A DNA stretch of 49,893 nt from an uncultured Lactobacillaceae bacterium (GCA_945285405.1 CALYQJ010000013.1:1-49893); one strand, 5' to 3'; positions 34,013 to 42,970 are shown, counted from the stretch's first letter. Translations and numbers: made by a program. The notes: generated by a model not told the origin, from the letters alone.

Positions 34013-34085
34013 ATAAAAAAAGCTAATATTTTCTATATTATTTTTAAAAAATAGTATAAAGTAAAAAAGTTGTTGACTTTTAACT
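34013..34085 (+). promoter_or_regulatory. Copper-operon end and -35 region of the next transcript
   Basis: A weak hairpin (TAATAT/ATATTA near 34024-34040) followed by Ts is the only terminator candidate after copA. TTGACT at 34073-34078 is a good -35; the matching -10 falls inside the palindrome at 34086-34109. Confidence 0.4.
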
Positions 34086-34109
34086 TGTATATAGATTACA
34101 TTATATACA
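34086..34109. promoter_or_regulatory. Operator-like palindrome upstream of the D-hydroxyacid dehydrogenase leader
   Basis: TGTATATA and TATATACA are perfect 8-bp arms separated by GATTACAT. The site covers the spacer/-10 region of the promoter whose -35 is at 34073, so a bound repressor would block it. The arms and centre loosely resemble the deoC palindrome at 28224. Confidence 0.6.
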
Positions 34110-34135
34110 TTCAATTAGTCAGGAGTATTTGAAAA

Positions 34136-34213
34136 ATGAGCAATAACCAACTTAGACAATTGAATAATTATTTGTACTTTCATTTATACTTTTTGAAAAA
34201 ATTCGACCGGTAG
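34136..34213 (+). CDS. 25-codon leader ORF rich in Tyr, Phe and Leu
   Basis: ATG 34136 has AGGAG ten bases upstream and is the first start codon after the promoter. The 25-residue product contains NNYLYFHLYFLKKF: nine of the 14 residues are Tyr, Phe or Leu (Tyr 3, Phe 3, Leu 3). It is followed by a second mini-frame of seven codons (34216-34239) and then by the attenuator-like structure. It may be a regulatory leader peptide or a small protein; I recognise no family. Translation is likely because the ribosome binding site is strong. Confidence 0.5.
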   Translation: MSNNQLRQLNNYLYFHLYFLKKFDR

Positions 34214-34246
34214 GAATGAAAGTTTATTTTGAACGATAAATTTAAG

Positions 34247-34326
34247 CCTAACGGGTCAAAAGTCTGTTAGGAATAATACAATAAAAAAACCTAGCAGATT
34301 AAATTTTAACTGTTAGGTTTTTTAGT
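34247..34326 (+). promoter_or_regulatory. Attenuator-like RNA with mutually exclusive hairpins before the D-hydroxyacid dehydrogenase
   Basis: Four segments: CCTAACGGG (34247-34255), CTGTTAGG (34264-34271), CCTAGCAG (34290-34297) and CTGTTAGG (34310-34317). Segments 1 and 2 pair, 3 and 4 pair as a 10-bp stem followed by a T run (terminator, 34288-34326), and segments 2 and 3 also pair over eight bases, which would prevent the terminator. This is the geometry of transcription attenuation. No T-box consensus (GGGTGGNACCGCG) is present. Confidence 0.65.
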
Positions 34327-34392
34327 AATTTGATTAGAATTTACTATGATAATCACTGAGATTAGCATTAATTTAATAGAAGGAATAGATAA

Positions 34393-35382
34393 ATGAAATT
34401 TATTTTAACAAGTGTTCGGGATGATGAAATTCCACCAATTAAAGAATGGGAAAAAAGGCATCAGGGAATGCAGGTAGATTCAGTAAAATGGGAACTTAAC
34501 ATGGATACAATTAATCAGATAAAAGGGTATGATGGTATAGCTATTCAGCAACGAGGTCCAATTGATGATCGAGTTTACCCTAAATTGAAAGAATTTGGTT
34601 TTAAACAATTAACCACTAGAACTGCAGGTTTTGATAATTTTAATTTAACCTTAGCTAAAGAAAATGGATTGAAAGTAACTAATGTTCCTGCTTATTCCCC
34701 CCGTTCTGTTGCTGAGTTAGCTTTGACACACACGATGCGTTTAATTCGTAAATTACCTCAATTCGATGAACGAATGGCACAACAGGATTTTCGATGGGAA
34801 GGTTTACAAGCTACTGAAATTCATTCCTTAACGGTTGGAATTATCGGTGCAGGTCGTATTGGTGGAACAAGTGCTCAACTTTTTCACGCTTTAGGAGCAA
34901 AAGTAATTGCTTATGATACTAAACCTAATCATGATTTAGATAATATTTTAACTTTTAAATCTAAATCGGAGGTATTACGAGAGTCTGATGTAATTTGTTT
35001 GCATGTTGATTTGAACGAAACATCTAAAAATCTTATTGATGCTGCTGCTTTTAGCCAGATGAAGTCGACTGCCTATTTGATTAATGAATGTCGTGGCCCA
35101 GTTGTTGATACAGATGCGTTAATTAATGCTTTGAATCAAAAACAAATTGCCGGAGCAGCTTTGGATACTTTGACTGGTGAAGAAAAGTTTTTTAATGTCG
35201 ATTTGCGTGGCAAAGAAATTCCAAGTGAGCAACTTAAGCAGTTACGGGCAATGACTAATGTAATTTTGACTCCACATATTGGCTTTTATACTAATATTGC
35301 AGTTCAAAATATGGTGGATATTTCATTAGATGACGTTTTGAGTATTGTTGAAGGTAAAAATAGTGACCATATTGTTAACTAA
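34393..35382 (+). CDS. D-2-hydroxyacid dehydrogenase (D-lactate / D-hydroxyisocaproate type)
   Basis: A 329-aa NAD-dependent reductase of 2-ketoacids to D-2-hydroxyacids. The Rossmann motif is GIIGAGRIGG, the substrate-binding Arg is in NECRGPVVDTDAL, the Glu in ALDTLTGEEKFF and the acid-base His in LTPHIGFYT. AYSPRSVAELALTHTMRLIRKL and FRWEG are features of the lactobacillus D-LDH/D-HicDH group. It departs from housekeeping D-LDH at several places (CRG instead of ARG), so a broader substrate range (branched or aromatic ketoacids) is possible. It stands alone behind the leader at 34073-34326 and ends in a terminator. Confidence 0.88.
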   Translation: MKFILTSVRDDEIPPIKEWEKRHQGMQVDSVKWELNMDTINQIKGYDGIAIQQRGPIDDRVYPKLKEFGFKQLTTRTAGFDNFNLTLAKENGLKVTNVPAYSPRSVAELALTHTMRLIRKLPQFDERMAQQDFRWEGLQATEIHSLTVGIIGAGRIGGTSAQLFHALGAKVIAYDTKPNHDLDNILTFKSKSEVLRESDVICLHVDLNETSKNLIDAAAFSQMKSTAYLINECRGPVVDTDALINALNQKQIAGAALDTLTGEEKFFNVDLRGKEIPSEQLKQLRAMTNVILTPHIGFYTNIAVQNMVDISLDDVLSIVEGKNSDHIVN

Positions 35383-35427
35383 ATTTTAAAATTTTGGGAG
35401 AATCAAGCAACAAAATAAAGAATAACA

Positions 35428-35457
35428 GCTACTATGTTAAGATAGTGGCTTTTTTTT
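35428..35457 (+). terminator. Intrinsic terminator of the D-hydroxyacid dehydrogenase gene
   Basis: GCTACTAT pairs with ATAGTGGC (one G-U) around GTTAAG, followed by eight Ts. Confidence 0.88.
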
Positions 35458-35507
35458 ATAATTAAATTTATTTATTCAGTTCTTTAGTTGATAAAAATTT
35501 CTTTACA

Positions 35508-35536
35508 TTGAGCTTAAGTTATGATTATTTTAAAAT
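35508..35536 (+). promoter_or_regulatory. Candidate promoter of the deoC-deoB-pdp operon
   Basis: TTGAGC and TAAAAT are separated by exactly 17 bases, about 95 bases before the deoC start. No clear operator was seen between them and the gene. Confidence 0.45.
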
Positions 35537-35630
35537 AGAAGAGATTTAATAAAAGGTAAATTACTTTTATGAGATTATTTTAGAATCTTTTTATTTATAA
35601 TATAACAAAGTGAACGAAAGGTTTTTGATC

Positions 35631-36296
35631 ATGGAATTAACCACAGAACAATTAGCCAAGTATTTGGATCATACTAATCTACAACCTAATGCTACGGCAG
35701 ACCAAATTAAGCAAACTTGTGCCGAAGCTCTTAAATATCAAACTGCTTCAGTTTGTGTCAATGCCCATTGGGTTGATTTAGTTACAAAAGAATTAGCAGG
35801 TAGTGGAGTTAATCCAATTGCAGTCGTTGGATTTCCTTTGGGAGCAACAACTACGGAAATTAAAGTCGCTGAAGCAAAGCAAGCGATTAATGATGGTGCA
35901 ATGGAAATCGATATGGTAATTAATATAGGTGAGTTTTTAGGGGGGAATTTTGATTTTGTAAAATTAGATATAGCAAAAGTTGCTGAAGTCGTTCACCAAG
36001 AATCAAAATTATTAAAAGTAATTATTGAAACATCTTATTTAAATAATGATCAAATTATTAAAGCTTGTCAGATTTGTGAAGCTGCTCATGCAGATTATGT
36101 AAAAACGTCTACCGGTTTTAGTGATTCTGGAGCTAAAGTAGAGGATGTAGTTTTAATGCGTAAAACTGTTGGTAATCGATTAGGGGTTAAAGCCTCAGGT
36201 GGTATTCACACTAAAGAGGAAGCTTTAGCGATGATTAAAGCGGGAGCAAGCAGATTAGGTGTTAGTGCGACCGTGAAAATTTTAGAAGGTAAGTAG
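35631..36296 (+). CDS. deoC: Deoxyribose-phosphate aldolase, copy 2
   Basis: A 221-aa aldolase with the Schiff-base lysine in YVKTSTGFSDSG and the second lysine in VKASGGIH. The frame is open back to GTG 35610, but AAAGG lies nine bases before ATG 35631, which also gives the standard length. First gene of the deoC-deoB-pdp operon for deoxynucleoside catabolism; this is the canonical copy, in contrast to the one at 27494. Confidence 0.95.
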   Translation: MELTTEQLAKYLDHTNLQPNATADQIKQTCAEALKYQTASVCVNAHWVDLVTKELAGSGVNPIAVVGFPLGATTTEIKVAEAKQAINDGAMEIDMVINIGEFLGGNFDFVKLDIAKVAEVVHQESKLLKVIIETSYLNNDQIIKACQICEAAHADYVKTSTGFSDSGAKVEDVVLMRKTVGNRLGVKASGGIHTKEEALAMIKAGASRLGVSATVKILEGK

Positions 36297-36306
36297 GAGG
36301 TAAATT

Positions 36307-37497
36307 ATGGCAAAATATCAACGTATTTTTTTAATTGTCATGGATTCCGTAGGTACTGGTGCAGCAGCAGATGCCGCTAAATTTAATGACGTTGGAGCTG
36401 ATACATTAGGACACATTGGTGATTATTTTAAAGGTGAATTGAATTTGCCGAATTTCCAAAAATTAGGAATTTCTAATTTGCGAAATCAACCAATTCAAGG
36501 AGTTCCTGCTAGTGTTAATCCTTTAGGTTACTATGGAAAAATGCAAGAAATTTCAGCAGGAAAAGATAGTATGGATGGTCACTGGGAAATGATGGAATTA
36601 CCGGTAAAAAAACCTTTAAGTTATTTTCCTAACGGTTTTCCCGCTGAATTAATGGATAAAATTTCTAAATTTTCAGGTCGCAAGATTATAGGAAATCGAC
36701 CTGCATCGGGGACTCAAATTATTGAAGAACTTGGTGAACAGCAAATGAAAACAGGGGATTTAATTATTTATACCTCTGGAGATTCTGTATTACAGATTGC
36801 GGCACATGAGGATATTATTTCGGTTAAAGAATTATATCGAATCTGTGAATATGCTCGTAGTTTGGTTAATGGTCCTCAGTATACTGTTGGTAGGGTAATT
36901 GCACGTCCTTATGTTGGTTTAGATAGCCATCATTTTACTCGAACCGCTAATCGTCATGATTTTTCCTTAAAACCTTTTGGTAAAACAGTTCTTGATTATC
37001 TGCAAGATAGTGGCATTCATACTGTTGGCGTTGGAAAAATTAATGATATTTTTTCCGGTCAAGGAATTGATGAAGGTTACCATAATGAAAGTAATATGGA
37101 TGGTATGGACCATGTACAACACGTTATGGGTGAAAATTTTACTGGATTATGCTTTGTAAATTTAGTTGATTTTGACTCAATGTATGGTCATCGTCGTAAT
37201 CCTGAGGGATATGGTCAAGCTTTAATGGAATTAGATACTCGAATTGGAGAAGTTTTAGCAACTTTAAAAGATAATGATTTACTTATGATTACTGCTGATC
37301 ATGGTAATGATCCTACTTTTCGGGGAACTGATCATACTCGTGAATATATACCGTTATTGACTTATTCACCAAGTATGGAGACAAGTGGTTCTTTAGGTAC
37401 TAGATCGACATTTGCTGATTTAGGAGCTACCATTTTGGATAATTTTAAAGTAAAAGGAAATGATGTCGGTACTAGTTTTTTGGTAGATTTAAAATAA
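36307..37497 (+). CDS. deoB: Phosphopentomutase
   Basis: A 396-aa metalloenzyme of the alkaline phosphatase superfamily that converts (deoxy)ribose-1-phosphate to the 5-phosphate. Metal and phosphate ligands are in [29 protein letters not shown] and [24 protein letters not shown] precedes the ATG. It links the phosphorylase product to DeoC within the operon. Confidence 0.96.
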   Translation: MAKYQRIFLIVMDSVGTGAAADAAKFNDVGADTLGHIGDYFKGELNLPNFQKLGISNLRNQPIQGVPASVNPLGYYGKMQEISAGKDSMDGHWEMMELPVKKPLSYFPNGFPAELMDKISKFSGRKIIGNRPASGTQIIEELGEQQMKTGDLIIYTSGDSVLQIAAHEDIISVKELYRICEYARSLVNGPQYTVGRVIARPYVGLDSHHFTRTANRHDFSLKPFGKTVLDYLQDSGIHTVGVGKINDIFSGQGIDEGYHNESNMDGMDHVQHVMGENFTGLCFVNLVDFDSMYGHRRNPEGYGQALMELDTRIGEVLATLKDNDLLMITADHGNDPTFRGTDHTREYIPLLTYSPSMETSGSLGTRSTFADLGATILDNFKVKGNDVGTSFLVDLK

Positions 37498-37515
37498 ATA
37501 GGAGAAAAATTTAGC

Positions 37516-38814
37516 ATGAGAATGGTAGATATCATTCATCAAAAACGTAATGGTGGTGCTTTAAGTGAAGATCAAATTAATTTTTTTATTAATGGTGTTG
37601 TAAGTGGAGAAATTCCTGATTATCAAACTACTGCTTTATTGATGGCGATTTATTATCAAAATATGACCGTTGATGAACGAACTATATTGACTAAGGCTAT
37701 GTTAAATTCTGGCGATCGTTTAGATCTGCACAAAATACCTGGAATTAAAGTTGATAAACATTCTACTGGTGGTATAGGTGATAAAGTTAGTATTCCCTTG
37801 GCACCTATTGTAGCAGCAGCAGGAATTCCCGATCCGATGGTTTCTGGTCGTGGTCTCGGAAATACTGGTGGAACCTTAGATAAATTGGAAGCAATACCAG
37901 GATATAAAGTAGAAGAAAGTGAAGCGCAATTTATTCAACAAGTTTCTGATATTGGTTTAGCTATTGTTGGAACTACGGGAAATATAGCACCTGCTGATAA
38001 GAAAATTTATGCTTTACGTGATGTTACTGATACAGTAGATTCCATACCTTTAATAGCAAGTTCAATTATGAGTAAAAAAATTGCCTCGGGAACTGACGCC
38101 TTAGTTTTTGATGTTAAAACAGGATCTGGTGCTTTTATGAAAACCTATGATGAAGCAAAGGAATTAGCTCAGGCTTTAGTTGACATCGGTAAAAATGCTG
38201 GAATTAAATCCATTGCAGTAATTACTGATATGAGTCAGCCTTTGGGTAATAAAATCGGTAATTCCTTGGAGATTGAAGAATCAATCGATTTATTAAAAGG
38301 CAAAGGTCCTGCTGATTTAAAAGAAGTCACTTTAACTTTAGGAAGTTATATGGCTATTTTAGGTCAAAAAGCTCAAAGTTTTAGTGAAGCTTATCGAATG
38401 TTAGAGAAAGTAATTAGTTCTGGTGCAGCATTGGATAAATTTCGCCAAATGCTAAAAGCTCAAGGTGCTAATGATCAAGTAATCGATGATTATTCAATAA
38501 TGCCTCAAGCTAAGTATCATTTTGATTTACTTGCTGAACGCACAGGAATAATTGGGCAACTTTCAGCAAATGAAGTGGGTATTGCTAGTATGATGTTAGG
38601 TGGTGGTCGTCTTAAAATTGATGATCAACTTGATTATAGTGTTGGAATTGTATTGCATAAAAAAGTTGGTGATTTAGTCAAAGAAGGAGAATCCATTTTA
38701 ACTATTTACAGTAATCATCAAGATGTGGCAGAAGTAAAAGTTCTATTAAAGAATCACATTAATATTGTTGAAACTGCTGATAAACCACGCTTAATTTACG
38801 AAACTATTTATTAA
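37516..38814 (+). CDS. pdp: Pyrimidine-nucleoside phosphorylase
   Basis: A 432-aa phosphorylase that releases uracil or thymine and (deoxy)ribose-1-phosphate. The family signature SGRGLGNTGGTLDKLEAIPG, the N-terminal MRMVDIIHQKRNGGALS and DKHSTGGIGDKVS agree with Bacillus-type Pdp. Length is standard. TAGGAG precedes the ATG. Last gene of the operon; its product feeds DeoB and then DeoC. Confidence 0.94.
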   Translation: MRMVDIIHQKRNGGALSEDQINFFINGVVSGEIPDYQTTALLMAIYYQNMTVDERTILTKAMLNSGDRLDLHKIPGIKVDKHSTGGIGDKVSIPLAPIVAAAGIPDPMVSGRGLGNTGGTLDKLEAIPGYKVEESEAQFIQQVSDIGLAIVGTTGNIAPADKKIYALRDVTDTVDSIPLIASSIMSKKIASGTDALVFDVKTGSGAFMKTYDEAKELAQALVDIGKNAGIKSIAVITDMSQPLGNKIGNSLEIEESIDLLKGKGPADLKEVTLTLGSYMAILGQKAQSFSEAYRMLEKVISSGAALDKFRQMLKAQGANDQVIDDYSIMPQAKYHFDLLAERTGIIGQLSANEVGIASMMLGGGRLKIDDQLDYSVGIVLHKKVGDLVKEGESILTIYSNHQDVAEVKVLLKNHINIVETADKPRLIYETIY

Positions 38815-38831
38815 TTAAGATCGATAAAGTA

Positions 38832-38857
38832 AAAGGCTCACTTTTGAGCCTTTTTTT
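38832..38857 (+). terminator. Intrinsic terminator of the nucleoside operon
   Basis: AAAGGCTCA pairs perfectly with TGAGCCTTT around CTTT, followed by Ts. Confidence 0.92.
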
Positions 38858-38976
38858 ATTTTGAAAATCACAAAAATGAATTATTTTTCTTTAATCTAAA
38901 TTTTATTTCAAAAAAATAAAGACTGATTTTTAAATAATGGAAGCGAAATCAATAAAATTACTAGAATTTAATTTTT

Positions 38977-38995
38977 GAATTTTTTAAAAAAATTC
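38977..38995. promoter_or_regulatory. Palindrome upstream of the SIS-PTS operon, candidate GntR operator
   Basis: GAATTTTTT and AAAAAATTC are perfect 9-bp arms around a single A. It lies about 95 bases before the SIS gene and about 55 bases before TATAAT (39050-39055). The GntR gene at 42178 ends this operon and would be the natural binder. The low complexity of the arms keeps confidence low. Confidence 0.35.
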
Positions 38996-39089
38996 TTGAA
39001 TTTATAACAAAAGCATTTAAAATTGATTTTAGAAGATCATATGATGTTATATAATCTTATGCTTTAAATAATTTGAAAGGACAATTAAC

Positions 39090-40064
39090 ATGCGCGAAGA
39101 ACATTTGCAAGAAATTAATCAAGCATTAACTGCTTTAAAGGATAGGAAAATAAATAGTATTTATTTTACTGCCTGTGGCGGTTCTCAGGCTGTTTTAATG
39201 CCAGGACAATATATTTTTGATCACGAAACTGAATTAGTTTCGCAAGTTTATAATGCGAATGAATTTGTTCATGATTTACCTAAATCAGTTAATGAACATT
39301 CTATAGTAATTTCAATTTCACACTCGGGAACCACACCAGAAACGGTCAATGCGACAAAGAAAGCTCGTGAAGCTGGGGCAGTTACCATTGCTTTTTCACA
39401 TGAAAAAGAATCACCATTATGGCAAGCAGCAGAATTTCCAATTCATTATGATTGGGGTACAGATGCAGATGCTAGTGATTTAAATAAACCAGTTTTTTAT
39501 GGTTTAATTTTTAAACTTTTGAAATATTTCACTAATGATTCTAAATGGGATAAATGTTTTGATGAACTGAATAAATTACAAGATCTAACGATTATTACTA
39601 AAAATCAATATCAAGATTTAGCTACACAATGGGCTAAGGATAATAAACGAGATCAAATTATTTATACAATTGGTAGTGGTATAAATTACGGCGAAATGTA
39701 CTCTACAGCTAACTGTTGGTTTATGGAAATGCAATGGATAAATTCTGCAGTAATTCATTCTGGTGAATATTTCCACGGTCCTTTTGAAATTACTGACGAT
39801 CAGGTACCTTTTATAATGATTAAAAGTATTGGAAATACTCGTGAATTAGATCAAAGAGTTGAGAATTTTGCACCTAAATATACAGATAAGTTAACAGTTT
39901 TAGATCAAGTTGATTTTAAACTTGATAATGTTGCCGATGTTGCTAAACCTTATATTGCAGCCATTTTATCAGGGGTTGTAATTAGACAAATGGTAGAAGC
40001 TATTGCTTATGAGAGAGGACATTCCTTAGAAGTCAGACGCTATATGTGGCATGAAAAATATTAA
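39090..40064 (+). CDS. Double-SIS sugar-phosphate deglycase/isomerase, FrlB/GfrF-like
   Basis: A 324-aa protein with two SIS domains. The phosphosugar site begins IYFTACGGSQAV, then ISISHSGTTPETV; in the second half come SGEYFHGPFEI with the catalytic Glu and His, and the C-terminal EVRRYMWHEKY. These match FrlB and GfrF, which split fructoselysine- or glucoselysine-6-phosphate to glucose-6-phosphate and an amino acid; GlmS-type isomerases lack the RRYxWHEKY end. It precedes a mannose-family PTS and a GntR gene, an arrangement like the Salmonella gfr cluster. An Amadori compound or other amino-linked sugar is the likely substrate, inferred from context. Confidence 0.85.
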   Translation: MREEHLQEINQALTALKDRKINSIYFTACGGSQAVLMPGQYIFDHETELVSQVYNANEFVHDLPKSVNEHSIVISISHSGTTPETVNATKKAREAGAVTIAFSHEKESPLWQAAEFPIHYDWGTDADASDLNKPVFYGLIFKLLKYFTNDSKWDKCFDELNKLQDLTIITKNQYQDLATQWAKDNKRDQIIYTIGSGINYGEMYSTANCWFMEMQWINSAVIHSGEYFHGPFEITDDQVPFIMIKSIGNTRELDQRVENFAPKYTDKLTVLDQVDFKLDNVADVAKPYIAAILSGVVIRQMVEAIAYERGHSLEVRRYMWHEKY

Positions 40065-40087
40065 TTTAAAAATTTGAGGAATAAATT

Positions 40088-40546
40088 ATGATTAAAATTG
40101 TTAGAGTCGATCATCGCTTAGTTCATGGTCAAGTGATTTTTTCATGGGTTAAACAATATGACATTGACCATATTGTTGTAGGTGATGATCTTGTTCAGAG
40201 TAATCCAATAGCTTCTATGGCTTTAAAGATGGCAAAACCTGCTGATGCCAAATTAGATATTGTTAAAGTAGCTAAAGTTAAAGAAATTGTTGAGGGTAAT
40301 CCTAAAGACAAAATTATGATTTTAGTTAAAGGCCCTCAACAGGCATTACAATTAGTTCAAGACATACCAGAAATTAAAGAAATAAATTATGGCGGGATTG
40401 CAAAAAAAGAGGGCTCAAAGTCCTACGGACAAGCAATTTATTTAAATTCAGAAGAATTAAAAGCAACTAAAGATATTGTATCTAAGGGTGTGAAAATTTT
40501 TATTCAACAAGTACCTTCATCTCCAGTAGAAAAAGCCAACTTTTAG
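40088..40546 (+). CDS. Mannose-family PTS EIIB component, second system
   Basis: A 152-aa EIIB with the phosphorylated H13 in RVDHRLVHGQVIFSW and the usual NYGGIAKKEGSKSYG loop. GAGGA precedes the ATG, 24 bases after the SIS gene. No EIIA gene is present in this operon. Confidence 0.92.
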   Translation: MIKIVRVDHRLVHGQVIFSWVKQYDIDHIVVGDDLVQSNPIASMALKMAKPADAKLDIVKVAKVKEIVEGNPKDKIMILVKGPQQALQLVQDIPEIKEINYGGIAKKEGSKSYGQAIYLNSEELKATKDIVSKGVKIFIQQVPSSPVEKANF

Positions 40547-40579
40547 TTTTTATAAATTTAATGATTGTGAGGTGAGAAA

Positions 40580-41332
40580 ATGTTAATTAAAGCAATTTTG
40601 TTAGGACTCGTGTCTGTTGTAGGAGTGATTGATTCTCGTTGGATTGGTCGTCAAAATATTGGCCGCCCTCTTATATTAAGCTCTTTAGCAGGTTTAGTAT
40701 TGGGGAATCTTTCTCAAGGAATTATTCTTGGGGCTTCGCTGGAATTAATTTCGATGGGATTTGTTGCAATTGGTGCAGCATCACCTCCCAATATGCAAAT
40801 TGGAAGTGTTATTGCGACAGCTTTTGCAATTATTTCTCATGCAAGTACTCAAACTGCTTTGGCCATTGCACTACCAATTGCAGTAGCGGCAGAATTTTTG
40901 GATATTTTAATGCGAATGATAATGGCTCAATTTGGTCATTCAGCTGATAAAGCAATTAAACAGGGTAAATTTAAAAAAGCACAGCATATTCATGTTTATT
41001 GGGCATTTGCTTTAAATGCAACTCTGTATTTCCTATTAATCTTTATAACTATATATTTTGGAGCGAATTCAGTTAAAGATATTGTTGACATGATTCCAAA
41101 AGTGATTACTCATGGATTAACTGTTGCCGGAAATCTTTTATCAGCTCTAGGTTTTGCAATGTTGTTAAGTACGATGTTAAGTAAGAAACTTTTCTTATAT
41201 TTCTTGTTTGGGTTTTTAATTGTAGCTTATTCGAAGTTAGACTTAATTGGATTAACTTTGTTTGCGGTAATTTTAGCCTTCATTATGGATAAAGTTGTTT
41301 ATGGTCGTAAGGAAAAAGAAGAGGAGCAATAA
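40580..41332 (+). CDS. Mannose-family PTS EIIC component, second system
   Basis: A 250-aa membrane subunit with about seven hydrophobic segments; DSRWIGRQNIGRPLILSSLAG and GASLELISMGFVAIGAASPP are EIIC motifs. Its stop overlaps the EIID start by one base (TAATG). Confidence 0.92.
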   Translation: MLIKAILLGLVSVVGVIDSRWIGRQNIGRPLILSSLAGLVLGNLSQGIILGASLELISMGFVAIGAASPPNMQIGSVIATAFAIISHASTQTALAIALPIAVAAEFLDILMRMIMAQFGHSADKAIKQGKFKKAQHIHVYWAFALNATLYFLLIFITIYFGANSVKDIVDMIPKVITHGLTVAGNLLSALGFAMLLSTMLSKKLFLYFLFGFLIVAYSKLDLIGLTLFAVILAFIMDKVVYGRKEKEEEQ

Positions 41333-42150
41333 TGACTGTTGAAAAAAAGCAATTAACTAAAAAAGATTTAGTAAAAGTGTTTTTACATTCCATGGCTATT
41401 ATGTGTTCTTGGAATTATGAACGACAAATGAATATGGGCTATATGTATGGGATGGCTCCAGTTTTAGATCGACTTTACGCTGATAATGAAGAAGAAAAAA
41501 AGCGGGCTTATCAAAGACATATGGAGTTTTATAATTGCACTCCACAAATGACTCCGTTTATTATGGGTTTGACTGCTTCAATGGAAGAAGAAAATGCTAA
41601 TAGTAATGGAGATTATGATACTGAATCAATTTCAATGATTAAGACCAGTTTAATGGGACCTTTTGCTGGAATTGGTGATTCGTTCTTTCAAGGAACAATT
41701 AGGATTATTACATTTGGAATTGGTCTTTCATTTGCTAAGCAAGGTAGTATTTTAGGACCTATTTTAGCAGTTGGTTTATTTATGATCCCTTCGTTGTTAG
41801 TATCTTATTATGGAACTTTTTTAGGTTATAAATCTGGAAAAACCTATCTTGCTAAACTCTACGAAGAGGGATTGATGGATCGAGTGATGCAATTTGCTTC
41901 CATTGTTGGATTAGCTGTTGTTGGTGGTATGGTAGCCAGTATGGTTGATATTACTACACCTTTGAAATTTGCTGCTGGAGGTGCTAAATTAGGTATTCAG
42001 AAAATGCTGGATCAAATTTTTCCAAAACTTTTGCCTTTTAGTATTACTTTAGGTATATATTATTTAATTAAAAAGAAAATTAATACAAATTTTTTACTAA
42101 TTGGTATAATAGTAGTAGGAATAATTCTCGGAGCATTAGGAATTTTGTAA
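41332..42150 (+). CDS. Mannose-family PTS EIID component, second system
   Basis: A 272-aa membrane subunit with SWNYERQMNMGYMYGMAPVL, ASMEEENANS and KTSLMGPFAGIGDSFFQGT. The NYERQMNMGY wording is closer to AgaD/GfrD-type proteins than to ManZ. Two or three helices lie in the C-terminal half. Coupled to the EIIC gene by a one-base overlap. Confidence 0.92.
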   Translation: MTVEKKQLTKKDLVKVFLHSMAIMCSWNYERQMNMGYMYGMAPVLDRLYADNEEEKKRAYQRHMEFYNCTPQMTPFIMGLTASMEEENANSNGDYDTESISMIKTSLMGPFAGIGDSFFQGTIRIITFGIGLSFAKQGSILGPILAVGLFMIPSLLVSYYGTFLGYKSGKTYLAKLYEEGLMDRVMQFASIVGLAVVGGMVASMVDITTPLKFAAGGAKLGIQKMLDQIFPKLLPFSITLGIYYLIKKKINTNFLLIGIIVVGIILGALGIL

Positions 42151-42177
42151 ATTTTTAAATTGAATGGTCATAGGGTA

Positions 42178-42894
42178 ATGGATCTTAAGAAAAATAAACC
42201 ATTGTATCAACAAGTAGCAACGGAAATTGAATTTGATATTTTACAAGGTAAATATCAACCAGGTGAACAATTACCCACGGAAACAGAATTATGTGATTGT
42301 TTTGCAGTAAGTAAAATTACAATTCGTCAAGCAGTTCAAATTTTGGTGAAAAAAAATTTGGTTAAAAAAGTACGAGGTAAAGGGACATTTGTTTTAAGTA
42401 TTAAGGAAACAATGCCTTTAGGTAAAAATTCAATTGGGTTTAATGATTTTTTAACTTCGAAAGGTCATAAAATTACAAGTAAGATTTTAAAAATTGATGT
42501 GGCGATATCTGATTCCAAAATTGCAGATAATTTAAAATTATCCCGAAAAACTCCAATTACCTTAATAAGTCGACTAATGCTTGAAGATAAAATTCCAATT
42601 GGGGTAGATAACATTTATGTCGAAACAGACCGTTTTCCAAATTTACCAGAAAATTTATCTAAACATGATTCCTTTTATGAGATGATTAAACAAAAATATA
42701 AAGTTAATATTAACCGTTCTAATCTTAAAATTAATGGTATAGTAGCTGATCTTAGTTTATCCGACCTTTTAGAATGTACATTAGGTGACCCGTTATTTGT
42801 TTTAGATAAAACAAGTTTTGTTAACGATGATGTCATTCACTTTTCAAAATCATTTGTACGATGTGATCGTGTTGAGTATACGATTTCAATGTAA
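42178..42894 (+). CDS. GntR-family regulator with UTRA domain
   Basis: About 238 aa: an N-terminal winged HTH (YQQVATEIEFDILQGKYQPG, ELCDCFAVSKITIRQAVQILV, VRGKGTFV) and a UTRA effector domain (LISRLMLEDKIPIGVDNIYV). The frame is open to TTG 42160, which has no ribosome binding site; ATG 42178 has AGGG unusually close, so the start is uncertain. Last gene of the SIS-PTS operon and its likely repressor. The effector should be the phosphorylated PTS substrate. Confidence 0.88.
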   Translation: MDLKKNKPLYQQVATEIEFDILQGKYQPGEQLPTETELCDCFAVSKITIRQAVQILVKKNLVKKVRGKGTFVLSIKETMPLGKNSIGFNDFLTSKGHKITSKILKIDVAISDSKIADNLKLSRKTPITLISRLMLEDKIPIGVDNIYVETDRFPNLPENLSKHDSFYEMIKQKYKVNINRSNLKINGIVADLSLSDLLECTLGDPLFVLDKTSFVNDDVIHFSKSFVRCDRVEYTISM

Positions 42895-42942
42895 TTAAGC
42901 TAAACAGTTAACTTTTCTAGTTAGTTATTTTCGGAGATTTTA

Positions 42943-42970
42943 AACAATCCAAAGTGGATTGTTTTTTTTT
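42943..42970 (+). terminator. Intrinsic terminator after the GntR gene
   Basis: AACAATCCA pairs perfectly with TGGATTGTT around AAG, then a T run. Confidence 0.9.

Noticed and set aside
34247-34326. T-box riboswitch before the D-hydroxyacid dehydrogenase
   Set aside because: No T-box sequence, no specifier-loop stem I and far too short a leader; only the terminator/antiterminator geometry is shared.
38880-39089. Second sigma-54 promoter for the SIS-PTS operon
   Set aside because: No TGGC-N8-TGC pattern with correct GG/GC spacing was found; the operon has a GntR gene and a sigma-70-like -10 instead.
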